Assembly (NCBI RefSeq): GCF_014202115.1
Contig: NZ_JACHFW010000001.1
Location: 372,001 to 436,000, forward strand
DNA from: Catenibacillus scindens
GTDB taxonomy: Bacteria > Bacillota > Clostridia > Lachnospirales > Lachnospiraceae
Reading direction: 5' to 3'
DNA: 64,000 nt
A model generated the notes under the pieces. It was not told the DNA's origin. It did not search any database and was given only the letters and a program-made list of their open reading frames with translations. Positions 1 through 8,190 of the stretch are shown piece by piece; the first letter of the stretch is position 1; every line of letters starts with the position of its first letter. The translations under genes and the position numbers were made by a program.

Positions 1-870
1 TTTTCTGTATATTCGGAGGACAGCGAAATCACTTATGTCAATCAAAATGCGGCTGCAGGTCCTGTCCACGTCTCTGACGATTTCTACGCAGTCCTTGAAC
101 GGAGCCTTTATTTTGCTCAGCTCACCGACGGTGCTTTTGATCCCACCCTTGGACGGCTGATCCAGCTTTGGGGCATCGGCACTGAGAACGCCAGAGTGCC
201 CTCAGAAAGCGAGATCAGCCCCTTTGTTGGCAAAAAAAATTATGAGCATGTGATCCTGGATGAGGAAGAGCATACCGTGTATTTTGAGAACAGCGATTTT
301 TCCCTGGATCTTGGCGGTATCGTCAAAGGTTATGCCGCCGATGAGATTAAAAAGCTTCTCATGGAAGAATACGATATTGCCAGCGGCCTTATTAACCTGG
401 GCGGCAATATTATGACCATCGGCAGCCGTCCCGACGGGCAGCCATGGACTCTTGGCATCGCCGACCCCAAAAACCCTCAGGACAGTTCTCAGACAGTGGC
501 CTCCATGGCTGTTACCGATAAAACCTTTGTCACCTCCGGGGACTATCAGAGGTATTTTGAGGATGAAAACGGAAACCGCTACCACCACATTCTCGACGGT
601 TCCACCGGGTATCCGGCAGACACCCATCTTTCCAGCGTAACCATCATTGGAAACACTTCCATGGACGCCGACGCTCTCTCCACTGCCTGCTTTGTCCTTG
701 GCGAGGAAAAAGGTATGGAACTGTTGGAATCTCTGGACGGTTTTGACGGCGTGTTTATCGGAAGCGACGGTCATTTAAGTGCCACCGAAGGTGTCAGCGG
801 CCAGCTTCAGATGACAGAAACTCAGTCAGAAACTCAAGCAGAAATTCAAACAGAAACTCAAGAGGAATAA
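1..870 (+). CDS. apbE: FAD:protein FMN transferase ApbE, 5' end outside window
   Basis: The reading frame is open from base 1, so the N-terminus (expected to hold a lipoprotein or membrane signal) lies left of the window. The family transfers FMN from FAD onto threonine residues of exported flavoproteins, outside the membrane, with Mg2+. Visible family signatures, in order: TDGAFDPTLG and the LWGIG stretch before base 190, DLGGIVKGYAAD near base 310, INLGGN near 390, and DADALSTA near 665 (metal-binding Asp and Thr). The C-terminus ends in a repetitive T/E/Q tail. An internal ATG-like start at base 196 would delete the conserved first block, so it is not the true start. It is followed after 3 bases by the NusG-domain-II gene. 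The specific acceptor protein is not in this window. Confidence 0.95.
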   Translation, partial: FSVYSEDSEITYVNQNAAAGPVHVSDDFYAVLERSLYFAQLTDGAFDPTLGRLIQLWGIGTENARVPSESEISPFVGKKNYEHVILDEEEHTVYFENSDFSLDLGGIVKGYAADEIKKLLMEEYDIASGLINLGGNIMTIGSRPDGQPWTLGIADPKNPQDSSQTVASMAVTDKTFVTSGDYQRYFEDENGNRYHHILDGSTGYPADTHLSSVTIIGNTSMDADALSTACFVLGEEKGMELLESLDGFDGVFIGSDGHLSATEGVSGQLQMTETQSETQAEIQTETQEE

Positions 871-873
871 TCC

Positions 874-1257
874 ATGACAAAAAAAGCAAAAATCTGCCTG
901 ATCATCACAGTCCTTTTGCTGGCGGTGGGCGTGGGCTCTATTTTCGCCCTCCGCTTTTTTTCCAGAGAAGGCCACATTGCCTCCGTTTATCAGCATGGCC
1001 AGTGTATACGCACTATTGATCTGAGCCAGGTAAGGGAACCATTTGAATTTACAGTAACCAGTGACTTGGGCGGCTCCAACACTATCCGGGTAGAGCCCGG
1101 ACGCATCGCCGTCATCGACGCCACATGCCCTGACAAAATATGCGTCCACACCGGCTATATATCCACAAGCCTGTCCCCAATTACCTGCCTGCCCAACGAA
1201 CTTGTCATTGAGATCAGCGGCGGGGAAAGCACCAGCCTTGACGCAGTCGTTCAGTAG
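874..1257 (+). CDS. NusG domain II-containing membrane-anchored protein
   Basis: 127 residues. Residues 6-28 form a single hydrophobic segment, followed by a small beta-rich extracytoplasmic domain with the family signature GRIAVIDATCPDKICVHTG (two cysteines in a CxxxxC spacing), typical of stand-alone NusG domain II proteins rather than of the transcription factor NusG. The start sits 3 bases after the apbE stop, implying translational coupling. Proteins of this type are found beside ApbE and Gx-type transporters in Firmicutes, and related proteins occur in flavin-based extracellular electron transfer loci (from memory, EetA-like). The molecular role is unknown; a redox or flavin-linked role is inferred from context only. 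Confidence 0.88.
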   Translation: MTKKAKICLIITVLLLAVGVGSIFALRFFSREGHIASVYQHGQCIRTIDLSQVREPFEFTVTSDLGGSNTIRVEPGRIAVIDATCPDKICVHTGYISTSLSPITCLPNELVIEISGGESTSLDAVVQ

Positions 1258-1309
1258 GCCGGACAGAACTGTCACAAAAGGCTTTCCCGGAATCCAAAAG
1301 GAGGCACCT

Positions 1310-1810
1310 ATGAAATCCGTAAAAAAACTTACAGCCCTTGCCCTTTTTGCAGCCATTGCCCTGACCATATTTATGCTGGAATCCATGATCCCCCCCCTGG
1401 TGCCCATTCCCGGCATCAAACTGGGGCTGGCAAACATTGTGACTCTCATACTTCTGGCCTGCGCCACATGGAAAGAAGCCTTGGTTGTCCTCATTGTCCG
1501 CATCGTCCTTGGCAGCATATTCGCGGGGCAGATGATGTCCTTTTTCTACAGCCTGGCCGGGGGACTTCTCTGCCTCCTTGTCATGGCCGTCCTTAACCAT
1601 TTTCTTGGCCGGCGTCTTCTGTGGTTTACAAGCATCATTGGCGCCATCGCCCACAATACCGGCCAGATCGCCGTTGCGGTCTTTATCCTTGGCTCCGGCT
1701 ATGTCCTGTATTATTATCCCTATCTTCTGGTCAGCGGCGTTATTACAGGCTTATTTACAGGGCTGGCCGCCTTTTATCTCTATCCGCGCATTCCAAAATT
1801 TCCAAAATAA
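1310..1810 (+). CDS. Gx transporter family protein (heptaprenyl diphosphate synthase component I-like)
   Basis: 166 residues, almost entirely hydrophobic with about five membrane helices. The segment PIPGIKLGLANIVTL near residue 28 and the GG-containing helix that follows are characteristic of the Hpre_diP_synt_I / Gx family, which resembles substrate-binding subunits of ECF transporters. The start at 1310 is chosen because AAAAGGAGG lies 5-13 bases upstream; a longer frame from 1202 overlaps the preceding gene and has no ribosome site. It ends just before a strong terminator. The trio with ApbE and NusG domain II suggests a flavin or quinone-linked export or electron transfer function; the old prenyl-synthase name has little support. 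Confidence 0.87.
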   Translation: MKSVKKLTALALFAAIALTIFMLESMIPPLVPIPGIKLGLANIVTLILLACATWKEALVVLIVRIVLGSIFAGQMMSFFYSLAGGLLCLLVMAVLNHFLGRRLLWFTSIIGAIAHNTGQIAVAVFILGSGYVLYYYPYLLVSGVITGLFTGLAAFYLYPRIPKFPK

Positions 1811-1820
1811 AACGTATCGC

Positions 1821-1847
1821 AAAAAACCCCGCCGAAGCGGGGTTTTT
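1821..1847. terminator. Bidirectional terminator between the ApbE cluster and scrK
   Basis: A-run, then CCCCGC-CGAA-GCGGGG, then TTTTT. It works on both strands: it closes the rightward flavin cluster and the leftward sucrose operon, whose scrK stop is at 1851. Confidence 0.9.
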
Positions 1848-1850
1848 GAT

Positions 1851-2831
1851 TTATGGATTTTCCATCACGTACTGTTTTAATTGTTCCTCAGTGGGGTAAG
1901 AGGCGATGGCGCCGTTTCCAAACACACTGTACTCGCAAAAACGGTTGGAAAAAGTAATATATTCTTCCATCTGCTCCTCTGTCAGCCCATCCAAAGCGGG
2001 AACGTCCACGCCGTCTCTCCAGAGCTGATAGAGAAATGATCCGATAAAGCCATCTCCGGCCCCTGTCGTATCTACCGCTTTTACCCGGCGTGAGGGTGCC
2101 TGAGCCCGGCTGTTCTTTGTCAGACACATGGCGCCGCCGCTGCCCATGGTGTAAATCACCATAGCAGTATTGCCCTTAAAGAGCAAGGGGGCCGCCTCGT
2201 CAATATCCTTGTATCCGGTAATAAATTCCAGCTCTTCATCAGAAATTTTCAAAATATGAGCCTTGGGCATAAATTCCAGGATCGTCCCTTTAAGCGCCTC
2301 ATGGTCGTCCCACAGCGGGAAACGCACATTGGGATCAAAACTGATAAGGGCGCCACAGTCAAGGGCCATATCAATGGCCTTCACGTGAGCCTGGCGCATT
2401 GGGGAATCCACTAAAGCTACCGAGCAAAAATGAAGGGTGTAAGCGTCATCAAACCATTCCTTTTTTAGCGCCTCCGGCGGGAAAAGCATATCCGCGCTTG
2501 GTTTTCTGTAGAAGGAAAAATCTCTCGATCCGTCTTCCTCCAGGGATACAAAAGCCAGAGCGGTGTTGGCTTCCTCTGTCCTTAAAATAAAACGGGTGTC
2601 AATGCCAAAACCCTGAAGCTCTTCCACGATACAGTCGCCGAAAGCATCTTTGCCAAGCTGAGTGATCATGCCAGCCCTGCCTCCCAATTTGGCGAATGCG
2701 CCGCACACGTTGGCAGGAGCGCCACCGACGTCCCGTTTAAACTCTAACACATCCTTTAAGGGAACGCCGATCTGCTTCGGAGCAAAATCAATAAGAGCTT
2801 CCCCGATGGCTAATAACTTATCTTTTTTCAA
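1851..2831 (-). CDS. scrK: Fructokinase, PfkB family
   Basis: 326 residues. Phosphorylates fructose released by sucrose-6-phosphate hydrolase. PfkB signatures: GGAPANV near residue 35 (substrate side) and DTTGAGDGF near residue 255, whose Asp is the catalytic base. The start is TTG at 2831: GGAGG lies 7 bases upstream, and the TTG overlaps the scrB stop as TTGA, so the two genes are translationally coupled. A frame extension to 2897 would lie wholly inside scrB and is rejected. Last gene of scrR-scrA-scrB-scrK, ending at the terminator at 1821-1847. Confidence 0.93.
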   Translation of the reverse strand: MKKDKLLAIGEALIDFAPKQIGVPLKDVLEFKRDVGGAPANVCGAFAKLGGRAGMITQLGKDAFGDCIVEELQGFGIDTRFILRTEEANTALAFVSLEEDGSRDFSFYRKPSADMLFPPEALKKEWFDDAYTLHFCSVALVDSPMRQAHVKAIDMALDCGALISFDPNVRFPLWDDHEALKGTILEFMPKAHILKISDEELEFITGYKDIDEAAPLLFKGNTAMVIYTMGSGGAMCLTKNSRAQAPSRRVKAVDTTGAGDGFIGSFLYQLWRDGVDVPALDGLTEEQMEEYITFSNRFCEYSVFGNGAIASYPTEEQLKQYVMENP

Positions 2832-4273
2832 TTTGCTTCCTCCAAACTCCAGGCAGTCAGAAAACCGCTGCCTTCCATGAATTCTATGGTGTGGCAATCC
2901 TTCCCGGTTCCATCAATCTGTGGATAAAACCGGGTTGAAAAAACTTCCGCTCCATGATTTACATAAATCTCAAGTGCTGATGTATCTGACAAAATCCGTA
3001 TCTCCTCCAGACTCTCAAGGGCCACGCCCCGCATGGTCCTGCCTCCGCCTAAAGGTGAACCGGGGGCAAATTCGATCTTAAAGATCTGATCTGCTTTCTT
3101 ATAAACAATGTGGAGATCATGATCTACACATAAGTGAAGATTTTCAGGATCATCAATCTTTATAATCACATCGCTGCTTATACTCACATCCAGGCTCTCG
3201 CCCTGTTCCTGCGTCTTTGTGACCGCACCGCCCCTGAGTTCTTCCAGTTCCCTCACCGGGTACTGGAAAATCTTTCCAGCCTTCACTGTCAGCTCTCTTG
3301 GAACAGTCATACAGTGCTGCCAGCCTTTCTCCACGGTGGGATTTATATAATCGCAGTCCGGCATACCCATCCATCCTATAAGGATGCGGCGGCCATCCCT
3401 GTCCAAAAAAGTCTGGGGGGCGTAAAAATCAAATCCCCGGTCATATTCCTTAAATTGTCCCAGGGAAGCATCCCCGGTAAAGTCTCCATCCAGCAGGCAA
3501 TAACCGGACTGGTAAATATTAGCAAAATCAAGACCGTCCCTTTCAATCCCCTGAGGCGAAAATGAGAGGAACCGCCGCCCATCTATGACAAACATATCCG
3601 GACATTCCCACATATAGCCAAAACCCGAAATCGTGAAAATGTTTTTCAGAGACCAATGGAACTTGTCCTCCGATACATAGAGAAGCACCTCCCCATGATC
3701 TTCTTTTGTCCTTGCACCCAAAACCATGTAATAGAGACCGCTCTCTTTCCACACTTTAGGGTCCCGGACATGGCAGGACAGGTTGGCTGGATAATCTTTA
3801 TTGCTCATAATTAATGTCTTATCACCTATTGTCCCGTCAGTTCTCATGACTGCCAGCACTGTATTGCCTTCCCGTCCGGTATAAATATAGTCATAATCCC
3901 CTGCCAGCTTAACATTGCCTGTATAATACAGCCATACACAGTCACCTTCCACAAGAGCGCTGCCGGAGTAAACGCCGTCACAGTCATAGGGCATATCAGG
4001 ATACAGGGCAATGCCTTCATATTCCCAGTGGATCATGTCTGTGCCTGTATAATGGCCCCAGTATTTCAGACCTCCCATAGCGTCTGATGGTGAATATTGG
4101 AAAAACAGGTGATATCTGCCGTTAAAAAAGCACAGTCCGTTAGGATCATTGAGCCAGCCCACCGGCGGCATCACATGATATTTCAGCCGCCATGGGTCAC
4201 TGACACTATCCTTGTTTTGTTTTTCCAAAATACCTGTGTATTTTTCCAATTCCTTAGTCAGAGATGTTTTCAT
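2828..4273 (-). CDS. scrB: Sucrose-6-phosphate hydrolase, GH32
   Basis: 481 residues. Cleaves sucrose 6-phosphate delivered by the PTS into glucose 6-phosphate and fructose in the cytoplasm. GH32 catalytic motifs are complete: WLNDPNG (nucleophile Asp43), RDP (Asp171, transition-state stabiliser) and ECPD (acid/base Glu223). A C-terminal beta-sandwich of about 130 residues follows, as is usual for the family. No signal peptide, which fits an intracellular phosphohydrolase rather than an exported invertase. It starts 18 bases after the PTS gene and overlaps scrK by 4 bases. Confidence 0.95.
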   Translation of the reverse strand: MKTSLTKELEKYTGILEKQNKDSVSDPWRLKYHVMPPVGWLNDPNGLCFFNGRYHLFFQYSPSDAMGGLKYWGHYTGTDMIHWEYEGIALYPDMPYDCDGVYSGSALVEGDCVWLYYTGNVKLAGDYDYIYTGREGNTVLAVMRTDGTIGDKTLIMSNKDYPANLSCHVRDPKVWKESGLYYMVLGARTKEDHGEVLLYVSEDKFHWSLKNIFTISGFGYMWECPDMFVIDGRRFLSFSPQGIERDGLDFANIYQSGYCLLDGDFTGDASLGQFKEYDRGFDFYAPQTFLDRDGRRILIGWMGMPDCDYINPTVEKGWQHCMTVPRELTVKAGKIFQYPVRELEELRGGAVTKTQEQGESLDVSISSDVIIKIDDPENLHLCVDHDLHIVYKKADQIFKIEFAPGSPLGGGRTMRGVALESLEEIRILSDTSALEIYVNHGAEVFSTRFYPQIDGTGKDCHTIEFMEGSGFLTAWSLEEAN

Positions 4274-4291
4274 AAAATCTGTCCCCCCTGA

Positions 4292-6283
4292 TTACTTTTT
4301 TACAACTTTCACCAAAGGCTCGCCGCCGGCGATATTTCCTGTTTTTATAACTTCCACAGAAGCGTATTCGTCTGTATTATTGACGATCACCGGTGTTATC
4401 AGCTCATATCCGGCCTCTCTGATCTTTTCCATATCAAATTCGGCGATGAGCTGCCCTTTCGTCACACAGTCGTTATCCTTCACATGGACGGTATAAAACT
4501 TTCCATTCAGCTCCACAGTATTAATACCGATATGGATCAACACCTGGGCCCCGCTGTCGCTGGTCAGGGCAATAGCGTGATTTGTATCAAAGACCAGATT
4601 CACCTGTCCGTCAAATGGGGCAAAAACCTTGCCCTCGGAAGGATTGATGGCTGCTCCCTTTCCAAGGACCTCCGCCGCGAATGTGGGGTCAGGTACATCT
4701 TTCATTTCCATTACCTGGCCATTTAGCGGGGCGAAAATAATTTCCTCAAATTCCTCCCCTTTTGCCGATTTAGAAGACTCTTTTGCGGCCGGTTCCCGCT
4801 CAGAGGCATCACCAAGTACCTTAACAGGCGCCCCGGTCTGATTCTGTGTTGGCAATGCGGCCTCCATCGGCTGTCCGGATGTTTCCCCCGATGGCTGCTG
4901 TTTTGGATTTTTAAATCCAAATAGCCATGTGAGAACAAAAGAGACTGCCGCCGCGATAAGCATGGCTACGACATAATTAATGGGATCATGAAGACACAGA
5001 AGGATGCCAAAAATCCCCGTAACCCCTGTGCCAGTGGCGCCAAGACCTACAATAGAGGCGTACATCGCACCCACACCGCCGCCCACACAGGCGCAGATAA
5101 ATGGTTTAAAATATCTGAGATTCACACCAAAAATAGCCGGCTCTGTAATTCCCATAAAAGCACTTAATGCCGATGGGAGGGCCAGAGACCGTGTCTTTTT
5201 GTCCTTTGCCTTTATCCCTACCGCCAAAGAAGCGGCGCCCTGAGCTACGTTGGCGGCAGAGGCCAAAGGCAGCCAGTAGGTATACTGATAAGCCGCAAGC
5301 TGTCCGATGTCAATGGTGGTGTACATATGGTGAATACCTGCCACAACTGTGATCGCATAAAGAAAACCGACGATCAGGCTGCCGATGCCGAAAGGAAGAG
5401 TGAGAATCGTCTGAATACCGCCAATCACCGCGTTTTCTACAGTGACAAAAACCGGGCCAATGGCCGCCAGTGTCAGATAGCCGGTGACAAACACACTGAC
5501 TAACGGCGTCACAAACAGATCCAGCGCCGCAGGTACGATTTTGTGGAGGCGCTTTTCAATAAATGCCAACACCCACACGGCGATAATGACCGGAATGACA
5601 TGCCCCTGATAACCCACCATGTCCACACTGTAAAGGCCGAAAAAGACCGGCTGTGTCGCCTGAACACCTTCTGTAGCTACAGTCCAGGCGTTTTGCAGAT
5701 CGGGATGGATCATGATCATACCGATAACCGCCGCCAGATAAGGATTGGCGCCGAAGGCTTTTCCAGCACTGTACGCAATAAGTATCGGCAAAAAGGTGTA
5801 AGCTGTATTGGAAAAAAGCTGGGCAAATACATAGATCGAACTTGTGGTACTAATGTTTAAAAAGCCATTATTGACCATAAAATTCAGCGCTTCCATAATA
5901 CCCATAAGGAAACCGCTGGCAACAATGGCCGGGATAATGGGGACAAAAATATCTCCAAGTGTCTTTATAGCCCGCTTAAAAACATTTTGTCGGGCGTTAG
6001 CCGCCTGCTTCACATCTTCCTTGGAGCTTTCAGTGATCCCTGCCTCCTGGATAAAGGCGTCGTAAACCTTATTGACGATTCCTGTTCCAAAGATAATCTG
6101 AAGCTGTCCCTGGGCAAAGAATACACCTTTGACCCCGTCAATGTTTTCCACAGCTTTACTGTCACAGACATCATTATCTTTAATGACAAGACGCAGCCGG
6201 GTCGCGCAGTGAGCAGCAGAAATAATATTATCTCTGCCGCCGATTTTTTCCAGAACTTCTCTGGCTGTCTTTTGGTAATCCAT
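4292..6283 (-). CDS. scrA: PTS sucrose transporter, fused EIIBCA
   Basis: 663 residues. Imports and phosphorylates sucrose. Domain order: EIIB (1-90) with phospho-Cys26 in the AAHCATRLRL motif, EIIC (about 110-460) with around ten membrane helices and the GITEPAIFGVNLR signature, a linker rich in Q, G and E, then a Crr-type EIIA (about 520-663) with the active His near residue 584 in HIGINTVEL. Start at 6283 is set by AGAAGGAGGA 7 bases upstream; the extension to 6319 is rejected. The sucrose assignment comes from scrB and scrK next door. With its own EIIA, it needs only EI and HPr. Confidence 0.94.
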   Translation of the reverse strand: MDYQKTAREVLEKIGGRDNIISAAHCATRLRLVIKDNDVCDSKAVENIDGVKGVFFAQGQLQIIFGTGIVNKVYDAFIQEAGITESSKEDVKQAANARQNVFKRAIKTLGDIFVPIIPAIVASGFLMGIMEALNFMVNNGFLNISTTSSIYVFAQLFSNTAYTFLPILIAYSAGKAFGANPYLAAVIGMIMIHPDLQNAWTVATEGVQATQPVFFGLYSVDMVGYQGHVIPVIIAVWVLAFIEKRLHKIVPAALDLFVTPLVSVFVTGYLTLAAIGPVFVTVENAVIGGIQTILTLPFGIGSLIVGFLYAITVVAGIHHMYTTIDIGQLAAYQYTYWLPLASAANVAQGAASLAVGIKAKDKKTRSLALPSALSAFMGITEPAIFGVNLRYFKPFICACVGGGVGAMYASIVGLGATGTGVTGIFGILLCLHDPINYVVAMLIAAAVSFVLTWLFGFKNPKQQPSGETSGQPMEAALPTQNQTGAPVKVLGDASEREPAAKESSKSAKGEEFEEIIFAPLNGQVMEMKDVPDPTFAAEVLGKGAAINPSEGKVFAPFDGQVNLVFDTNHAIALTSDSGAQVLIHIGINTVELNGKFYTVHVKDNDCVTKGQLIAEFDMEKIREAGYELITPVIVNNTDEYASVEVIKTGNIAGGEPLVKVVKK

Positions 6284-6304
6284 AGCAACATCCTCCTTCT
6301 GATA

Positions 6305-6318
6305 TGGTACCGATTCCA
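6305..6318 (-). promoter_or_regulatory. Candidate ScrR (LacI-type) operator upstream of scrA
   Basis: TGGTACCGATTCCA is an imperfect dyad (TGG.A.C/G.T.CCA pattern) centred on CG, the hallmark of LacI-family operators. It lies just downstream of the scrA -10 element and upstream of the ribosome site, so a bound repressor would block transcription. The link to ScrR is inferred from position. Confidence 0.55.
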
Positions 6319-6330
6319 CATGTTGTTATT

Positions 6331-6359
6331 ATTTTACAACCAGAGTATTTTATTGTCAA
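6331..6359 (-). promoter_or_regulatory. scrA promoter
   Basis: On the minus strand: TTGACA (6354-6359), 17-base spacer, TAAAAT (6331-6336). It lies in the 89-base gap between scrR and scrA, so scrABK has its own start besides any readthrough from scrR. Confidence 0.75.
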
Positions 6360-6372
6360 TACAGGAATGTCA

Positions 6373-7353
6373 TTACAGACTTTTTCTGAGAACGATTTCA
6401 TATCCAAGCATCACCGATTTGGCAAAATCCTTCCCCTGTTCCATCTGCTCCATAACCATCCGCGCCGCCTCTTTGCCACTCTCCTCATAATAATAGTGAA
6501 CAGTAGTCATCGAAGGGGTCATCAGGGCTGCCAGTTTTGAATCGCCAAAGCCTGCCACTTTTACATCTTCTGGCACACGAATATCCGCTTCCCGCAGGGC
6601 TAGAAGAACACCTGCCGCGATAGTGTCTGTGGCACAGATCACCCCGTCAAAATCTTTGCCCCCGGCAATGAGGCTCTGCGTCTGCTCATATCCTGACTGG
6701 GCGTTAAAGAGACATGGTCCCATAATTCTGGCGTCAGATAAAAGTCCCTGTTCTTCCAAAGCCAACTCAAATCCTTCGCGCCGCCGTCTTCCCACAGCCA
6801 CATCCTCCTCACTGACCCCAAAATATACCGGACGGCGGCATCCTTTTTCCAAAAGCTGTCTGGCAAGAGCCCTGGCAGCGTTTTTGTCATCGTGGAACAC
6901 ACAGCATTTTTCCCTGTATTCCTGCCCCGCGATTACCACCGGTACCGGCATATTAGACAAAAGTTCCCTGTGTTGACGGGTCAGGGCTGAGGCCAGGAGA
7001 ATAACCCCGTCCACCCGGTCATTAGAAAAAATCTTTAAATATTCCAGCTCTTTTTCATAGTGGTTATCCGTATTTGCCAGGAGCATATGATAGCCGCCGT
7101 CCTCAAGCACACTGCCAATACCTTCCAGGATGCGGGATACTGACTCAGAATTTAAGCGTGGAATAATAACGCCCACCAGCTTTGTCTGCTTTGTCCGCAG
7201 CATTTTTGCCTGGGTTGACGGCACATATCCGGTCTTCTCAATAATCGCGCGGATCTTCTGCTTTTTTTCATCGCTGACATAACCATTGTTGAGATATCTT
7301 GAAACCGTAGCCCTGGACACTCCTGCCATCTCAGCAATATCTTTAATATTCAT
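6373..7353 (-). CDS. scrR: LacI family transcriptional regulator, sucrose operon repressor
   Basis: 326 residues. N-terminal LacI HTH (residues 1-25, DIAEMAGVSRATVSRYLN) with hinge, then a periplasmic-binding-protein-like effector domain. Placed directly upstream of scrA on the same strand. The ATG at 7353 is preferred (AAGGGA 10 bases upstream); an in-frame GTG at 7362 would leave only 2 bases between the same site and the start. Predicted to bind the dyad at 6305-6318 and respond to sucrose 6-phosphate or fructose; the effector is inferred from operon content. Confidence 0.9.
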   Translation of the reverse strand: MNIKDIAEMAGVSRATVSRYLNNGYVSDEKKQKIRAIIEKTGYVPSTQAKMLRTKQTKLVGVIIPRLNSESVSRILEGIGSVLEDGGYHMLLANTDNHYEKELEYLKIFSNDRVDGVILLASALTRQHRELLSNMPVPVVIAGQEYREKCCVFHDDKNAARALARQLLEKGCRRPVYFGVSEEDVAVGRRRREGFELALEEQGLLSDARIMGPCLFNAQSGYEQTQSLIAGGKDFDGVICATDTIAAGVLLALREADIRVPEDVKVAGFGDSKLAALMTPSMTTVHYYYEESGKEAARMVMEQMEQGKDFAKSVMLGYEIVLRKSL

Positions 7354-7396
7354 GATCTTCACGTCCCTTTTGTGTAAAACTTTCGGATAATTAGTA

Positions 7397-7418
7397 ACAG
7401 TTCAGCCCGCTGAACTGT
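7397..7418. repeat. Palindrome of the CAGTTCAGC repeat family in the scrR leader
   Basis: ACAGTTCAGC-CC-GCTGAACTGT, a perfect 10-bp inverted repeat with a 2-base spacer, in the scrR 5' leader. The half-site recurs at many gene borders in this window, so it is more likely a dispersed repeat than an scrR-specific operator. Confidence 0.7.
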
Positions 7419-7449
7419 AACGATAATTATTCAGTCATTAATGTGTATC

Positions 7450-7478
7450 ATTTTATATTATTTTTATATTATTGTCAA
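7450..7478 (-). promoter_or_regulatory. scrR promoter
   Basis: Minus strand TTGACA (7473-7478), 17-base AT-rich spacer, TAAAAT (7450-7455). Confidence 0.7.
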
Positions 7479-7498
7479 AGTCACATATCCCGCGGAGC

Positions 7499-7620
7499 GT
7501 TTTTTTGTGTCATAGGAAGCACAGTTTCCTATGACACAAAAAAACAGCCGCCGGGCCAATACCCTCCGCCAAAAAACAAACTTTACATCTGTTCTTCGGC
7601 AAAGGCCGGCCCGGCGGCTT
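7499..7620 (-). terminator. Structured 3' region and terminator after perR
   Basis: Two nested signals downstream of perR. First, GCCGCCGGGCC pairs with GGCCCGGCGGC across about 50 bases (7546-7620) and is followed on the minus strand by a T-run. Second, a perfect 20-bp inverted repeat (7499-7518 with 7526-7545) with a 7-base loop and A/T-rich ends follows. The first closes a large loop that could fold further. Confidence 0.65.
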
Positions 7621-7640
7621 CTTTGATCTGTCCTATTGTA

Positions 7641-8042
7641 TTACCCTGCAATATTTTCCCCGGCTTTGCATCCGGCGCAGATTCCAAAAAAATAAGTATA
7701 ATGTCCTTCAATAGTTCCGTCAAAATGTTCTGCAGCAATGGTATCAATGTGATCAATGGGAAGCATGGGCAGATCCTGAACACAGCCACATTCCCGGCAG
7801 ATAAAATGATAATGGGGATCTATATTTCCGTCAAACCGGTCGCTTCCCTCGCCGCAGTGAAGGCGTGTGATCTCCCCGTGTTCCTCAAGGAAAGTCAGGT
7901 TGCGGTAAACAGTCCCAAGACTAATGTTAGGGCACACCTGACGAATCGCCTCATAGACCATCTCTGCTGTAGGATGCTCTTTGGTAGACATCAGATATTT
8001 TTTAATAGCTTCTCTCTGACGACTATATTTTACTGTTTTCAA
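7641..8042 (-). CDS. perR: Fur family regulator, PerR-like peroxide sensor
   Basis: 133 residues. N-terminal winged helix (KYSRQREAIKKYL... TVYRNLTFL) and C-terminal metal domain with two CxxC pairs (CREC and CAGC) for structural zinc, plus a His-rich segment (DPHYHF) of the regulatory metal site. Start is TTG at 8042 because AAAGGAGG lies 7 bases upstream and the PerR family begins at this LKTVKYSRQR block; upstream ATG codons have no ribosome site. It follows a reverse rubrerythrin gene on the same strand, a typical PerR target. Fur or Zur cannot be excluded by sequence alone, but the context favours PerR. Confidence 0.87.
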   Translation of the reverse strand: MKTVKYSRQREAIKKYLMSTKEHPTAEMVYEAIRQVCPNISLGTVYRNLTFLEEHGEITRLHCGEGSDRFDGNIDPHYHFICRECGCVQDLPMLPIDHIDTIAAEHFDGTIEGHYTYFFGICAGCKAGENIAG

Positions 8043-8076
8043 ATGCACACCTCCTTTAAGATCTTTCATTGGGAGA

Positions 8077-8153
8077 GCTTTTTGCTCTATAGGAAAACGT
8101 GAAATCTGTTCTTTCACAGGCAAGACCGTCAGCTTTTCTATAGAGCAAAAAGC
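8077..8153. repeat. 16-bp inverted repeat in the perR leader
   Basis: GCTTTTTGCTCTATAG at 8077-8092 and its exact complement at 8138-8153, separated by 45 bases. The right arm overlaps the T-run of the rubrerythrin terminator, so pairing of the arms could compete with that terminator and control readthrough into perR. This effect is inferred. Confidence 0.7.
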
Positions 8154-8175
8154 ACCGAGTCAACGGACCCGGTGC
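8147..8175 (-). terminator. Terminator after the rubrerythrin gene
   Basis: On the minus strand GCACCGGGT-CCGTTG-ACTCGGTGC followed by TTTTT, 16 bases after the rubrerythrin stop. Confidence 0.8.
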
Positions 8176-8190
8176 CCACAATGCCTTTTA

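Noticed and set aside
202-774. Long minus-strand frame opposite apbE
   Set aside because: It is the antisense shadow of a gene with clear ApbE motifs; no ribosome site and no recognisable protein.
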